Source: Bacteroidales bacterium UBA6229
GTDB taxonomy: Bacteria > Bacteroidota > Bacteroidia > Bacteroidales > F082
NCBI GenBank assembly: GCA_002440975.1
Contig: DJWN01000110.1
Location: 1-55,082 of the forward strand
DNA length: 55,082 nucleotides
Direction: 5' to 3'
Shown: positions 28,417 to 36,178 of the stretch, in pieces
How positions within the stretch are numbered: position 1 is the first letter of the stretch
How the letters are laid out: the number at the start of each line of letters is the position of its first letter
Translations under genes and position numbers: made by a program
Notes under the pieces: model-generated
The model's database searches: none
Told to the model about the DNA's origin: nothing
Seen by the model: the letters and a program-made list of their open reading frames with translations, nothing else

Positions 28417-28650
28417 CTATTTCGGTTTCACCTGTCCGAGGTAGGTCTTACTGCCGTTTTTGATGATAAATTTCTTTGGAACGGGTTGTGATTTTTGACT
28501 AACAGGGTTAAAGTGGGTTTGTTTTTTAGTGGTTGCACGTCCCGACAACACATAGGAAGATCCTCTGTTACAAGACATTGACAGCATGGATAGCACGGCC
28601 AGAATAAACAATAGCTTAATCGAACTTCTAAATTTAAAAATCATCTCCAT
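28417..28650 (-). CDS. small lipoprotein
   Basis: A 77-residue protein: N-terminus MEMIFKFRSSIKLLF, hydrophobic core, lipobox LSMSC, then a short basic tail (NRGSSYVLSGRATTKKQTHF to YLGQVKPK). The mature peptide is only about 50 residues, rich in Lys, Ser and Gln. Start codons at 28650 or 28644 both fit a lipoprotein signal; upstream codons to 28740 would put an unrelated charged segment ahead of it. It is divergent from the B12 operon. Function unknown. Confidence 0.6.
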   Translation of the reverse strand: MEMIFKFRSSIKLLFILAVLSMLSMSCNRGSSYVLSGRATTKKQTHFNPVSQKSQPVPKKFIIKNGSKTYLGQVKPK

Positions 28651-28804
28651 CACAATTTTATGGCGTAAAAGTAAAAAAATAAACGATCTAAACCTTTCAT
28701 CAGCTTTTAAAAAAGCAAGATACAAACATAAATTGTTCATAACTGAGCCAAATAATTTCCGGAGAGACTGACGCAGCCTGGCAAAGTTTATTACTTTTGC
28801 AGGT

Positions 28805-28980
28805 GAATTTGGCGTTCAAGGCTCTCGCAAAGCTGAGAACTTAAAAGGGAATCAGGTGCAAATCCTGAACAGTTCCCGCTGCTGTAAGCTCTTATATATC
28901 CTGCGGTAACCTCAAGCCACTGTTCTGCCACAGGCAGGATGGGAAGGCATCGCAGGGGAGTAAGTCAGAAGACCTGCCAA
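28805..28980 (+). ncRNA. cobalamin (B12) riboswitch
   Basis: The conserved core elements are in order: AAAAGGGAA, GGTGCAAATCC (B12 box half), ACAGTTCCCGCTGCTGTAA, GCCACTG, GGGAAGGC and AGTCAGAAGACCTGCC. It sits about 115 bp upstream of the first gene of a BtuB-type operon, in the same orientation. Binding of adenosylcobalamin should repress the operon, as in other bacteria. Outer boundaries are approximate. Confidence 0.93.
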
Positions 28981-29014
28981 TTCATTGTTTTGCAAAGCTT
29001 TCGGGATAAAGGCT

Positions 29015-29048
29015 TGTCGACAGCGTTTCAGTCGTTTCGACACATTTT
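29015..29048 (+). terminator. possible expression platform of the B12 riboswitch
   Basis: TGTCGA pairs with TCGACA across a 16-nt loop and is followed by CATTTTTT. This could be the regulated terminator between the aptamer and the first ATG. The stem is short, so a translational control mechanism is also possible. Confidence 0.4.
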
Positions 29049-29094
29049 TTCCTGTTAGTTTTGAGGTAGTTGTTTAACCTTAAAACTTTTTTTT

Positions 29095-30411
29095 ATGTTA
29101 AAAAAATTCTTTTGGCTGGCAGTAGTTTTACTACTAATTCTTTATTTTCAGGCAACAGCTCAGGCTCAACTTCAGTCGCAATTGTACATTGCCTCGGGCG
29201 GAGCATTTTCTGATCCTGATGACTTTGTTGAAGTTACACTTTATGATCCGCTTCAACAAAGTATTACGAACATTAACACCGTTTTTACACAAGCTGTTCA
29301 GGATTTAATTGGTGATGGTGAAAATCTTTTCGTCACGGCTACTGACTCGCTTGTAAGGATTGATCAAACTTCTAAGCAGAAATTGGCTTCCATCGCAGTA
29401 TCAGGTGCTAATCTTTTGCTGCTGAATGAGGATTTGATTTTTATGTCGGTTCAGTATCCTGAATCAAGTGGGTTTGTCAGGGTTTATGATAAGAACACCC
29501 TGGAACATCTGCATACCATTGAAGGAATCAGTGGTGAAACGGCCGGTATGATACTTTTCAACGGCCTGTTGTATGTGGCTGTTCCGGGGGGCTATGGAAC
29601 TACAACAGGCTCGCTGGCTATAATTAACCCCACGACATTTGAGTTGATCCGGGAAATAAATCTGGGTACAGAGGCAAAGGGCATTTATAGTTTACTCAAC
29701 TATCAGGGGAAAATTCTGTGCGTGAACAAAACCCCTTATGGTGAAACCACGGCAAGGCTTAGTGTTTTTGATCCGGAAAGTCTTACTGCAGAACATTTTG
29801 CCTTCGACCATGCATTTGGGAAGGCCATCCATCTAACCGACGATCAGCTTTATCTTATCGTTGATAACGGACTGGGAGTGATAGATTTAGACTTGATGGA
29901 GATGCTCAACCCACAGCTTATTCCTGATCCGGGAAGCACAAATTATATCTATTTTGCCGACATTGTTTACGATACCTTGCACCAGCATTTTTACGCCACA
30001 ACAACAGATTATTTCTCTTTCGGTCAAGGTACAATATACGATATGCAAGGTGCGCAAAAAGGCAGTTTCGAAGCTGGTATTTCTGCCGAAGCTCTAGCTG
30101 TCGTCATAAAGCAGCTTACTTCCTTGCCTGGAAATGATCAGCTTGCATTTCAGGTTTACCTTCAGGTTTACCTTCAGGTTTACCCCAATCCTTTCGATGA
30201 GCAGATCTTTATAAAGTTGCCAGAAGGGGAGTCAATCCGTTATTATAAACTATTTGATTTATCCGGAAAATCAATTTATGAGAATCATAGTTTAACAAAT
30301 TCAATGGAAGCTATTCATCTGAACGGATTAAATCCTGGATTTTATATAATTGAGTTAACGACAGAAAGTGGTAATGTATTGAATAAAAAACTGTTAAAGC
30401 AAGCAAAATGA
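29095..30411 (+). CDS. YncE-like beta-propeller surface protein with T9SS sorting domain, B12 operon
   Basis: A 438-residue secreted protein. A signal peptide (MLKKFFWLAVVLLLILYF to about TAQAQ) is followed by seven-blade-propeller-like repeats of the YncE/YVTN type (LFVTATDSLVRIDQTS, LYVAVPGGYGTTTGS, LCVNKTPYGETTARLSVFD). A T9SS type A domain (VYPNPFDEQIFIKL to the end) should export it to the surface. It is the first gene behind a cobalamin riboswitch and overlaps the next gene by 4 nt. B12 capture at the surface is therefore likely, similar in principle to BtuG but delivered by T9SS and not as a lipoprotein. A 12-bp triple repeat lies just before the sorting motif. Confidence 0.82.
   Translation: MLKKFFWLAVVLLLILYFQATAQAQLQSQLYIASGGAFSDPDDFVEVTLYDPLQQSITNINTVFTQAVQDLIGDGENLFVTATDSLVRIDQTSKQKLASIAVSGANLLLLNEDLIFMSVQYPESSGFVRVYDKNTLEHLHTIEGISGETAGMILFNGLLYVAVPGGYGTTTGSLAIINPTTFELIREINLGTEAKGIYSLLNYQGKILCVNKTPYGETTARLSVFDPESLTAEHFAFDHAFGKAIHLTDDQLYLIVDNGLGVIDLDLMEMLNPQLIPDPGSTNYIYFADIVYDTLHQHFYATTTDYFSFGQGTIYDMQGAQKGSFEAGISAEALAVVIKQLTSLPGNDQLAFQVYLQVYLQVYPNPFDEQIFIKLPEGESIRYYKLFDLSGKSIYENHSLTNSMEAIHLNGLNPGFYIIELTTESGNVLNKKLLKQAK
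30149..30184 (+). repeat. three tandem copies of a 12-bp unit
   Basis: The unit TTCAGGTTTACC is repeated perfectly three times within the propeller gene. It encodes QVYL QVYL QVYP, so the beta-strand leading into the PNP motif of the sorting domain is extended by two 4-residue copies. The reading frame is kept. Confidence 0.95.
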
Positions 30412-31433
30412 AACACTGTTACCACTTATTGCGGAGATCGTTTGTCTCTCCGAAACCATTTAGTATATCATTTGGTTTGATAGTATTTGTGGTAATTGTT
30501 TTTCCGCTTATCGGATTTTGTCAGTTTGCGCCTCCAGCCGGTCAGCAAGGCTCAGATGCAATTCATGCCGATAGCAGTATTCTGATCAACTGGGCAAAGA
30601 GTGTAACGGTTCAGCGGGGTCTGCAGCAAATTGACGATGCTTCCTATGGCTATGCAACCTATGGCACAGATGCAAATGCCGCTGCAAAGGCCGATGGTTT
30701 GGTGGTGAGCCTGGGTGATGGCGGCCATGCAATACTTCAATTTGATTTTCCGCTTTTTAACGGGCCGGGGCCGGATTTTGCAGTTTTTGAGAATGCATTT
30801 GATGATCATTTTCTTGAGCTGGCTTTTGTAGCAGTTAGCAGCGATGGACAAAACTTTTTTACCTTCCCTGCACAATCGCTTACCCAAACAGAAGAACAGC
30901 TTGCCAGCTTTGGAACACTGGATGCCACCAAAATACATCAGCTTGCAGGGAAATTCCGTGCACCTTATGGGGTTCCCTTCGATTTGGATAGCCTTTCTGA
31001 TGACCCTTTGTTGGATAAATCGGCCGTTACTCATATCAAAATCACTGATGTTGTTGGCTGTTTGGATCCGGAATGGAGGACTTTGGATTTTGAAGGACGT
31101 TCAATCAACGACCCCTGGCCAACGCCTTTTCCTTCGTCTGGCTTCGATTTGGATGCCGTGGGAGTAATTCACGATGCCTCCAATCTTCATCTCAACAGCA
31201 TTTCTTACCTTGATTTTGCTGTATGGCCCAATCCTTTTCAAACCGGTTTCAGTGTTGAAGCAGAGATTGGCAGTATGATCCGGATTTTTGATTTACAAGG
31301 CAGATCAATGTGTGAGCAAAAGTTAAATGATGCTCAAGTATATATTGAAACATCCACTTGGCATCCAGGAATGTATGTGGTAGAAGTTGATGTTAAAAAT
31401 CAAAAACAGTATCGGAAAATGATTAAACAATGA
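30408..31433 (+). CDS. T9SS-exported protein of the B12 operon, unknown family
   Basis: A 341-residue protein with a signal sequence (membrane stretch FGLIVFVVIVFPLIGFC), a single globular domain and a T9SS type A domain (VWPNPFQTGFSVEAE to the end). The domain contains PPAGQQGSDAIHADSS, WAKSVTVQRG, LVVSLGDGGHAILQFDFP, GPDFAVFENAFDDHFLELAFVAVSSDG and FDLDAVGVIH, which looks like a jelly-roll/lectin-like beta-sandwich. It overlaps both neighbours by 4 nt (ATGA), so it is translated with them. Association with riboswitch and receptor suggests a B12-binding or B12-handling surface role, perhaps functionally like BtuH, but I cannot confirm homology. Confidence 0.75.
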   Translation: MKHCYHLLRRSFVSPKPFSISFGLIVFVVIVFPLIGFCQFAPPAGQQGSDAIHADSSILINWAKSVTVQRGLQQIDDASYGYATYGTDANAAAKADGLVVSLGDGGHAILQFDFPLFNGPGPDFAVFENAFDDHFLELAFVAVSSDGQNFFTFPAQSLTQTEEQLASFGTLDATKIHQLAGKFRAPYGVPFDLDSLSDDPLLDKSAVTHIKITDVVGCLDPEWRTLDFEGRSINDPWPTPFPSSGFDLDAVGVIHDASNLHLNSISYLDFAVWPNPFQTGFSVEAEIGSMIRIFDLQGRSMCEQKLNDAQVYIETSTWHPGMYVVEVDVKNQKQYRKMIKQ

Positions 31434-33382
31434 AATGCAGGTATAGCTTACTATTTTCAGTATTTCTGCTCCAGATCACATTTCTTCGGTCAGGGGCACA
31501 ATCACTCGATACCTTACAACTGCAACAGGTTGAGGTAGTGGCCTCCTCTGCTCAGGATACTGACAATCTATCTGTTCAAAAGATCGATCAAGCTATTTTA
31601 AAGGTTAACAAAATAAATACCATCGCAAATTTATTGCAACAAAACAGCATCGTTTTCATCAAGGATTATGGGCCTGGTTCGCTGGCAACGGCTTCGTTCA
31701 GAGGAACTACTGCCAATCACACACAGGTGTTGTGGAATGGTGTGCCGGTGAATGCTCCCAATAACGGACAGGTAGATTTTAACCGGCTTCCGGTCTTTTT
31801 TGTGGATGAAGCCCAGCTTGCCCGGGGCGCACAATCGGCAAGCCAGCAGGGTGGTTTTGGAGGATTGATCATGCTTAACAATCAATCCGTTTTTGACGAA
31901 GGATTTCAGCTTGATTTGAAACAAGCCGTGGGTAGTTTCAACAGTTTGGGCTCTTATGCCGATTTTTCCTGGTCGAACAATAAAGTTCAGCTTCGTACAC
32001 GAATTTTCAGGTCATCAAGTGAGAATGATTTTGAATACCTCAATACGGCTCCCATTCCGGCCAAAAAAATGAAACAGCAGCAGGCTGATTTTGTTGATAA
32101 AGGCGTTTTGCAGGAATTTCATTGGCAAAAAGGGCAGGGCATCCTTAGCTTTTACAGCTGGCATCAATGGAACGACCGAAATTTGCCTCCGATCATGACG
32201 AATCTTGAGCGCGGTGGCAATCCCAAAGAGCGTCAGGACGATCGCTTTCATCGCAACATCTTGTCGTATAAGTCTTATTGGCCAAAAGCCAGTCTGGAGT
32301 TTAAGGCTGCCTGGTTTGCAGAGTTTCAAAATTATTTTTTGCGGACCACCTCAAATTATGGGGGATACGAAACAGTCAGTTTGATCGAAAGCAAAAATAA
32401 CCTTCAATTTTGGCAGCAGGAGATAAACTTCAGCCAGGAATTGGGAAAGCATTGGACACTCGAAACCAGCACTTTGATAGGCCGGCAAACTGCTTTTTCG
32501 ACCTATTATGATAGCAAAAAGCAAAGAGATCAACTTGCACTTCGGCTAAAAATGAGTTATCAGGATAAGAAAGGTAGTTTGCTCGAGTTAGGAGCACATC
32601 AGGATGATACGGATGGTCAATTGATGGCTTTCTCGCCTTTTGCGCATTTTTCGGCTACTATCCCTGGTACTGAACGGTGGCAATATGCGGTGGGTGTCAG
32701 CAAAAATTATCATGCTCCCAGCCTGAACGATTTATATTGGTATCCGGGAGGGAATCAAAATTTAATGGCCGAGAAAGCCCTTCAGGCTGATTTTTCACTA
32801 CGTCATGAAATTAGGCAGCAGAGGTATCAGATTGCCATAACTGCCGGGCTGTATGCTTCCCGAATTTCGGATTGGATTCAATGGCGACCAACGGCCTACC
32901 GTTATTGGGTTCCGGGAAACATCTCCATGGTTTTTGCACGGGGAGCAGAGTTGTTCTTAAAAGCCGGGTTTAGTCATGGAAAATTCAGGCACAGCCTGCA
33001 TGTGAATTATGCTTTTACACGCACCACCGACGAAAGTCCGCTGGCTCAAATCGACAATACACAAGGGCGACAGCTGATTTATATTCCCATGCACCATGCA
33101 AATGCACTCTATCAACTCAACTTCAACGACTGGCAGTTTAGTTATACGGTGGTTTACACCGGAGAAAGGAATACCAGCCTGAATGAGAATGAGTTTTATG
33201 GGTTTGCCTTGCCCGCTTATACGCTTCATCATGGCTCACTGATGAAATCGTGGAAGCATTTTTCGGCTTCGCTGCAACTGAATAATATTTTTAATAGGGA
33301 CTATCAGGCCATTCGGTGGCGCGCGATGCCTGGGCGAAATTTTGCCATTGCTCTATCTTACCATTTTAATTCTAATCACTGA
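31430..33382 (+). CDS. btuB: TonB-dependent outer-membrane receptor, BtuB-like
   Basis: A 650-residue TonB-dependent receptor. A signal peptide ends near RSGAQS. A plug domain follows with LQLQQVEVVASS as TonB-box-like start and the plug strands DYGPGSLATASFRGTTANHTQVLWNG. Then comes a 22-strand barrel ending in YQAIRWRAMPGRNFAIALSYHF. Size and lack of an N-terminal carboxypeptidase-like domain fit BtuB and not SusC. The position behind a cobalamin riboswitch and before a BtuG-like gene makes B12 (corrinoid) import the likely role. No BtuF/BtuCD genes are in the window. It overlaps the preceding gene by 4 nt and is 1 nt from the next. Confidence 0.87.
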   Translation: MKCRYSLLFSVFLLQITFLRSGAQSLDTLQLQQVEVVASSAQDTDNLSVQKIDQAILKVNKINTIANLLQQNSIVFIKDYGPGSLATASFRGTTANHTQVLWNGVPVNAPNNGQVDFNRLPVFFVDEAQLARGAQSASQQGGFGGLIMLNNQSVFDEGFQLDLKQAVGSFNSLGSYADFSWSNNKVQLRTRIFRSSSENDFEYLNTAPIPAKKMKQQQADFVDKGVLQEFHWQKGQGILSFYSWHQWNDRNLPPIMTNLERGGNPKERQDDRFHRNILSYKSYWPKASLEFKAAWFAEFQNYFLRTTSNYGGYETVSLIESKNNLQFWQQEINFSQELGKHWTLETSTLIGRQTAFSTYYDSKKQRDQLALRLKMSYQDKKGSLLELGAHQDDTDGQLMAFSPFAHFSATIPGTERWQYAVGVSKNYHAPSLNDLYWYPGGNQNLMAEKALQADFSLRHEIRQQRYQIAITAGLYASRISDWIQWRPTAYRYWVPGNISMVFARGAELFLKAGFSHGKFRHSLHVNYAFTRTTDESPLAQIDNTQGRQLIYIPMHHANALYQLNFNDWQFSYTVVYTGERNTSLNENEFYGFALPAYTLHHGSLMKSWKHFSASLQLNNIFNRDYQAIRWRAMPGRNFAIALSYHFNSNH

Positions 33383-33383
33383 T

Positions 33384-34436
33384 ATGAAACGATTTACATT
33401 TTATCTGCTTATTTTAATATGGCTTGGTTCGGCCTGTACAAAACTTGAAAACGATCCACCGATTCCGCCTGATTATTTGGGAAATGGTTTCTTTGTGCTC
33501 AATCAGGGTAATTTCACCTCCGGAAATGCTTCGCTTTCTTTTTTTAGTGAAGACTCTGTTAAAATGATCAACAATCTTTTTTACAAACGCAATAACGCCC
33601 CCCTGGGTGATGTGGCGCAAAGTATCAGCTTTTGGGGCGATGAAGCCTTTATTGTTGTGAACAACTCAGCCTATATTTATGTGATTGACGCTCATACAGG
33701 TCATTTCAAACGCAAACTCACTGAGCTTGCTTCTCCGCGTTTTATTCAATTTGTTGACGCCAATAAAGCCTATATCTCTGATTTTCAACTGAAAGGATTG
33801 GTTGTTTTTAATCCCACAACAATGCAACCATTGGGAATTATTGAAACCGGAAAAACAACCGAAGCTATGGTTAGGGTTGATAATGAGGTTTTTGTTACAA
33901 ACTGGTCAGCCTACAACAATAAAAGCACCAACAGTACTGTCCAGATCATCGATGCCAGACTGGATCAACTGATCGACAGTATTGTTGTGGCTAAAGAGCC
34001 CAATAGTATTGTTGTTGACAAGAACAAAAAGATATGGGTATTGTGCAGCGGTGGTTTTATGAACGATGAGGTTCCAGCCTTGTTTCGAATTGATCCTTCC
34101 GGCAGAAATATTGAGAAGCGATACAATTTCCCTGTTCTGGAATCTTCACCCGGGCAATTGCACATCAACAGGGCAGGGGATGAGCTCTATTATCTGAACG
34201 GCGATGTTTTTAATATGCATATTGATGAGGATAAGCTGCCTGCTGCTCCGGTAGTGATGGCTTCCGGTCGCAATTATTCAGCTTTGGGTGTTCATCCTGA
34301 TGATCAATATATTATCCTTTCGGATGCCGGCAATTATGTTCAAAATGGTTGGGTCTTTCGTTTCGGGCTGGATGGCATACTTATTGATTCAACACAGGCT
34401 GGAATTATTCCGGGATACGTAGGATTTAATTATTAA
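33384..34436 (+). CDS. btuG: BtuG-like beta-propeller lipoprotein (DUF5074/YncE type)
   Basis: A 350-residue lipoprotein: MKRFTFYLLILIWLG with lipobox LGSAC (Cys18). The mature part has repeated propeller blades (NGFFVLNQGNFTSGNASLSFF, AFIVVNNSAYIYVIDAHTG, AYISDFQLKGLVVFNPTTM, VFVTNWSAYNN), matching the DUF5074/YncE fold of Bacteroides BtuG. BtuG is known to bind B12 with high affinity at the surface and form a lid on BtuB. The gene follows btuB with a 1-nt gap, as expected for that partnership. An upstream ATG at 33342 overlaps btuB and would spoil the signal peptide. The symbol is by analogy. Confidence 0.8.
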   Translation: MKRFTFYLLILIWLGSACTKLENDPPIPPDYLGNGFFVLNQGNFTSGNASLSFFSEDSVKMINNLFYKRNNAPLGDVAQSISFWGDEAFIVVNNSAYIYVIDAHTGHFKRKLTELASPRFIQFVDANKAYISDFQLKGLVVFNPTTMQPLGIIETGKTTEAMVRVDNEVFVTNWSAYNNKSTNSTVQIIDARLDQLIDSIVVAKEPNSIVVDKNKKIWVLCSGGFMNDEVPALFRIDPSGRNIEKRYNFPVLESSPGQLHINRAGDELYYLNGDVFNMHIDEDKLPAAPVVMASGRNYSALGVHPDDQYIILSDAGNYVQNGWVFRFGLDGILIDSTQAGIIPGYVGFNY

Positions 34437-34448
34437 AACAAAAACATT

Positions 34449-34865
34449 ATGAGCAAAGTATCTGTAAACTGGTCAGGCGATATGGCCTTTGAAGTTGAGT
34501 TGAACGGCTTTAAACTCACCATTGACGCTGACGAAAAAGTAGGCGGACAAAACAAAGGCCCTCGCCCGAAGCCCTTAACTTTGGCCTCTTTGGGAGGTTG
34601 CACCGGGATGGATGTGATCTCCATCTTAAAAAAAATGCGGGTAGAACCTGATGAGTTTAATATCGAAGTAAGTGGCGAGCTCACCGAAGAACATCCAAAA
34701 TACTACCACAAAATTCACATTAAATACTTGTTTAAAGGCAAAGAGCTGGATGAGGCAAAAATTGAGAAAGCTGTCAATCTGTCACAAGATCGGTATTGTG
34801 GAGTAAGTGAACTTTTGCGCAAAGGTGCTGAGCTTACACACGAAATTGAGATCATAGAATCATAG
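34449..34865 (+). CDS. OsmC family protein
   Basis: A 138-residue OsmC/Ohr-type protein, a cytoplasmic thiol peroxidase fold. The two characteristic cysteines are in SLGGCTGMDVISIL and QDRYCGVSELLRKG. Upstream family features are DADEKVGGQNKGPRPKPL and the acidic start VSVNWSGDMAFEVEL. Members reduce organic hydroperoxides; the OsmC-like subgroup without proven substrate is the best fit. The ATG is 12 nt after the BtuG-like gene, so it could be read through from the B12 operon, but a functional link is not obvious. Confidence 0.88.
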   Translation: MSKVSVNWSGDMAFEVELNGFKLTIDADEKVGGQNKGPRPKPLTLASLGGCTGMDVISILKKMRVEPDEFNIEVSGELTEEHPKYYHKIHIKYLFKGKELDEAKIEKAVNLSQDRYCGVSELLRKGAELTHEIEIIES

Positions 34866-34927
34866 TTTTTTTATCACTGTTGTCCGGTAAAAATAACGTA
34901 AGAACGCTCAATCGCTTTAATTATGTC

Positions 34928-34945
34928 GTCCCGTACGTACGGGAC
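34928..34945. repeat. 18-bp perfect palindrome
   Basis: GTCCCGTACGTACGGGAC is fully self-complementary. It shares the GTCCCGT core with the two other palindromes in this intergenic region. Confidence 0.9.
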
Positions 34946-34973
34946 TTGGGATAATCAGGGGTAACCTTTTATT

Positions 34974-35028
34974 CTACCCATATTTTGTCCCTAACGGGAC
35001 TGTCCCGTTAGGGACAAAATATGGGTAG
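34974..35028. repeat. 55-bp near-perfect cruciform, 27-bp arms
   Basis: The arms 34974-35000 and 35002-35028 are perfectly complementary with a single T between them. The centre is GGGACTGTCCC and the outer part has TACCCATATTTTGTCCC. It could fold into a very stable hairpin on either strand. It lies between the OsmC and Nudix genes, which converge, so it may serve as a bidirectional terminator, although no T run follows directly. It is more likely a REP-type mobile repeat. Confidence 0.95.
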
Positions 35029-35053
35029 TCAGTGATTTACAATTTGAGAAAAA

Positions 35054-35066
35054 GTCCCGTAGGGAC
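35054..35066. repeat. 13-bp GTCCC-GTA-GGGAC inverted repeat
   Basis: A short hairpin with 5-bp arms and 3-nt loop, flanked by AAAA and GAAAT. It belongs to the same repeat family as the two palindromes upstream. Confidence 0.8.
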
Positions 35067-35099
35067 GAAATAATATTTTTACCAGACAACAATGTTTTT

Positions 35100-35753
35100 T
35101 TATATCGCATTGCTTGGGGAGATTATCTCGATGAATTCGCTGAGAATCATTGCGGTAGCTCCCCAAATTGTATAATCAGAAATCTGATAGCACGGAATTT
35201 CAATTTCTGAACCGTTTTGCAGTTTTACACGACTCGTGCTCACACAGGCAGGCGAAACTAAGTGGTCAAGATCAACCAGAAATGCTTCTGACACTTCTGT
35301 TGGATCAATTTTAAGCGTAGGTGTGTTTTCGAGGTAACCAACCACTGGCAATACATCAAAATTACTTGGAGGGATATAGATTTTGCTTAAGGTGCCAAGC
35401 ACTTTTACCTGATTTTTGGCTATACCTATCTCTTCTTCTGTTTCGCGTAAAGCCGTATTTATCAAAGTGTTGTCATGCGTTTCGAAACCTCCGCCCGGCA
35501 AGGCAATCTGGCCACTGTGCACGCCGTCATAAATATTTCGTCTGATAAATGGGGTTTTAATCTTACCGTTCTTTTCAAAAAGAAGGATTAAAACAGCACT
35601 CTGCCTGGGTGCTTCAGCATGTTTGAGATTTAAAAATGCCTTGCGCGTTTCAGGTTCCATTCTAAGATGTGCCTGAGGCCCCGGCAGATTGCTAAGTAAT
35701 CTGTTCTGTATCAGCTTTGAAAGCTGTTCTAGCGGAGGTAATCGAAAAATCAT
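35100..35753 (-). CDS. Nudix hydrolase, CoA pyrophosphatase (NudL)-like
   Basis: A 217-residue Nudix hydrolase. The Nudix box is ALPGGGFETHDNTLINTALR continuing ETEEEIGI, with the catalytic RExxEE core. The preceding IYDGVHSGQIALPGG matches the CoA-pyrophosphatase signature, which places the gene with NudL/YeaB proteins that split CoA and its derivatives to 4'-phosphopantetheine and adenosine 3',5'-bisphosphate. Some positions of the box are unusual (Asn where the first Glu is commonly found), so specificity is inferred only. The ATG at 35753 gives a normal family start (MIFRLPPLEQL). A TAnnTTTG box ends 4 nt before it. Confidence 0.85.
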   Translation of the reverse strand: MIFRLPPLEQLSKLIQNRLLSNLPGPQAHLRMEPETRKAFLNLKHAEAPRQSAVLILLFEKNGKIKTPFIRRNIYDGVHSGQIALPGGGFETHDNTLINTALRETEEEIGIAKNQVKVLGTLSKIYIPPSNFDVLPVVGYLENTPTLKIDPTEVSEAFLVDLDHLVSPACVSTSRVKLQNGSEIEIPCYQISDYTIWGATAMILSEFIEIISPSNAI

Positions 35754-35757
35754 ACTG

Positions 35758-35765
35758 CAAAATTA
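35758..35765 (-). promoter_or_regulatory. possible -7 box of the Nudix gene
   Basis: On the minus strand TAATTTTG ends 4 nt before the ATG. If active, the transcript would begin at or near the start codon. Confidence 0.4.
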
Positions 35766-35843
35766 GCGAAATGATTTTCCCGACGTCATACCATACAGCT
35801 TTCGGCTGAAGTAATTTTTAGTTGAATTAATAGAAATTAACTA

Positions 35844-35871
35844 TTGCGTAAAAAAGTAAAAGATATATTTG
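35844..35871 (+). promoter_or_regulatory. promoter of the clpS-nfeD-floA operon
   Basis: TTG (35844-35846), 17 nt, then TATATTTG (35864-35871) match the Bacteroidota -33/-7 consensus. The predicted transcript starts near 35878, 26 nt before the clpS ATG. This excludes the TTG at 35844 as a start codon. Confidence 0.65.
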
Positions 35872-35903
35872 TATCTTTATTGGCGTTAAAAATGTATTTG
35901 TTA

Positions 35904-36176
35904 ATGACGAAGGAGAAAACTTCATTAAATCCCGAAGATCAGGTTCTTGATTATCAGGAAAAAAGATTGATTCTTTTTAATGATGAAGTAAATACTTTCG
36001 ATTACGTCATAAACAGTCTTGTTGAGGTGTGCAAACACACATTGGAGCAGGCAGAAACATGCGCCTGGGTTGCGCATTTCAAAGGAAAATGCCCAATAAA
36101 ATCAGGGCCGGATGAAATACTTCAGCCATATAAATCAGAGCTTTTGAACAGACAACTTACAGTAAGAATAGAATAA
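35904..36176 (+). CDS. clpS: ATP-dependent Clp protease adaptor ClpS
   Basis: A 90-residue ClpS. The core RLILFNDEVNTFDYVINSL contains the N-degron-binding Asn-Asp pair, and CAWVAHFKGKCPIKSG fits the rest of the fold. It delivers N-end-rule substrates to ClpA-type unfoldases in the cytoplasm. The start is set by the ATG at 35904 (MTKEKTSLNPEDQ), which follows a good promoter. It is separated by only 2 nt from the nfeD-like gene. Confidence 0.93.
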   Translation: MTKEKTSLNPEDQVLDYQEKRLILFNDEVNTFDYVINSLVEVCKHTLEQAETCAWVAHFKGKCPIKSGPDEILQPYKSELLNRQLTVRIE

Positions 36177-36178
36177 GA

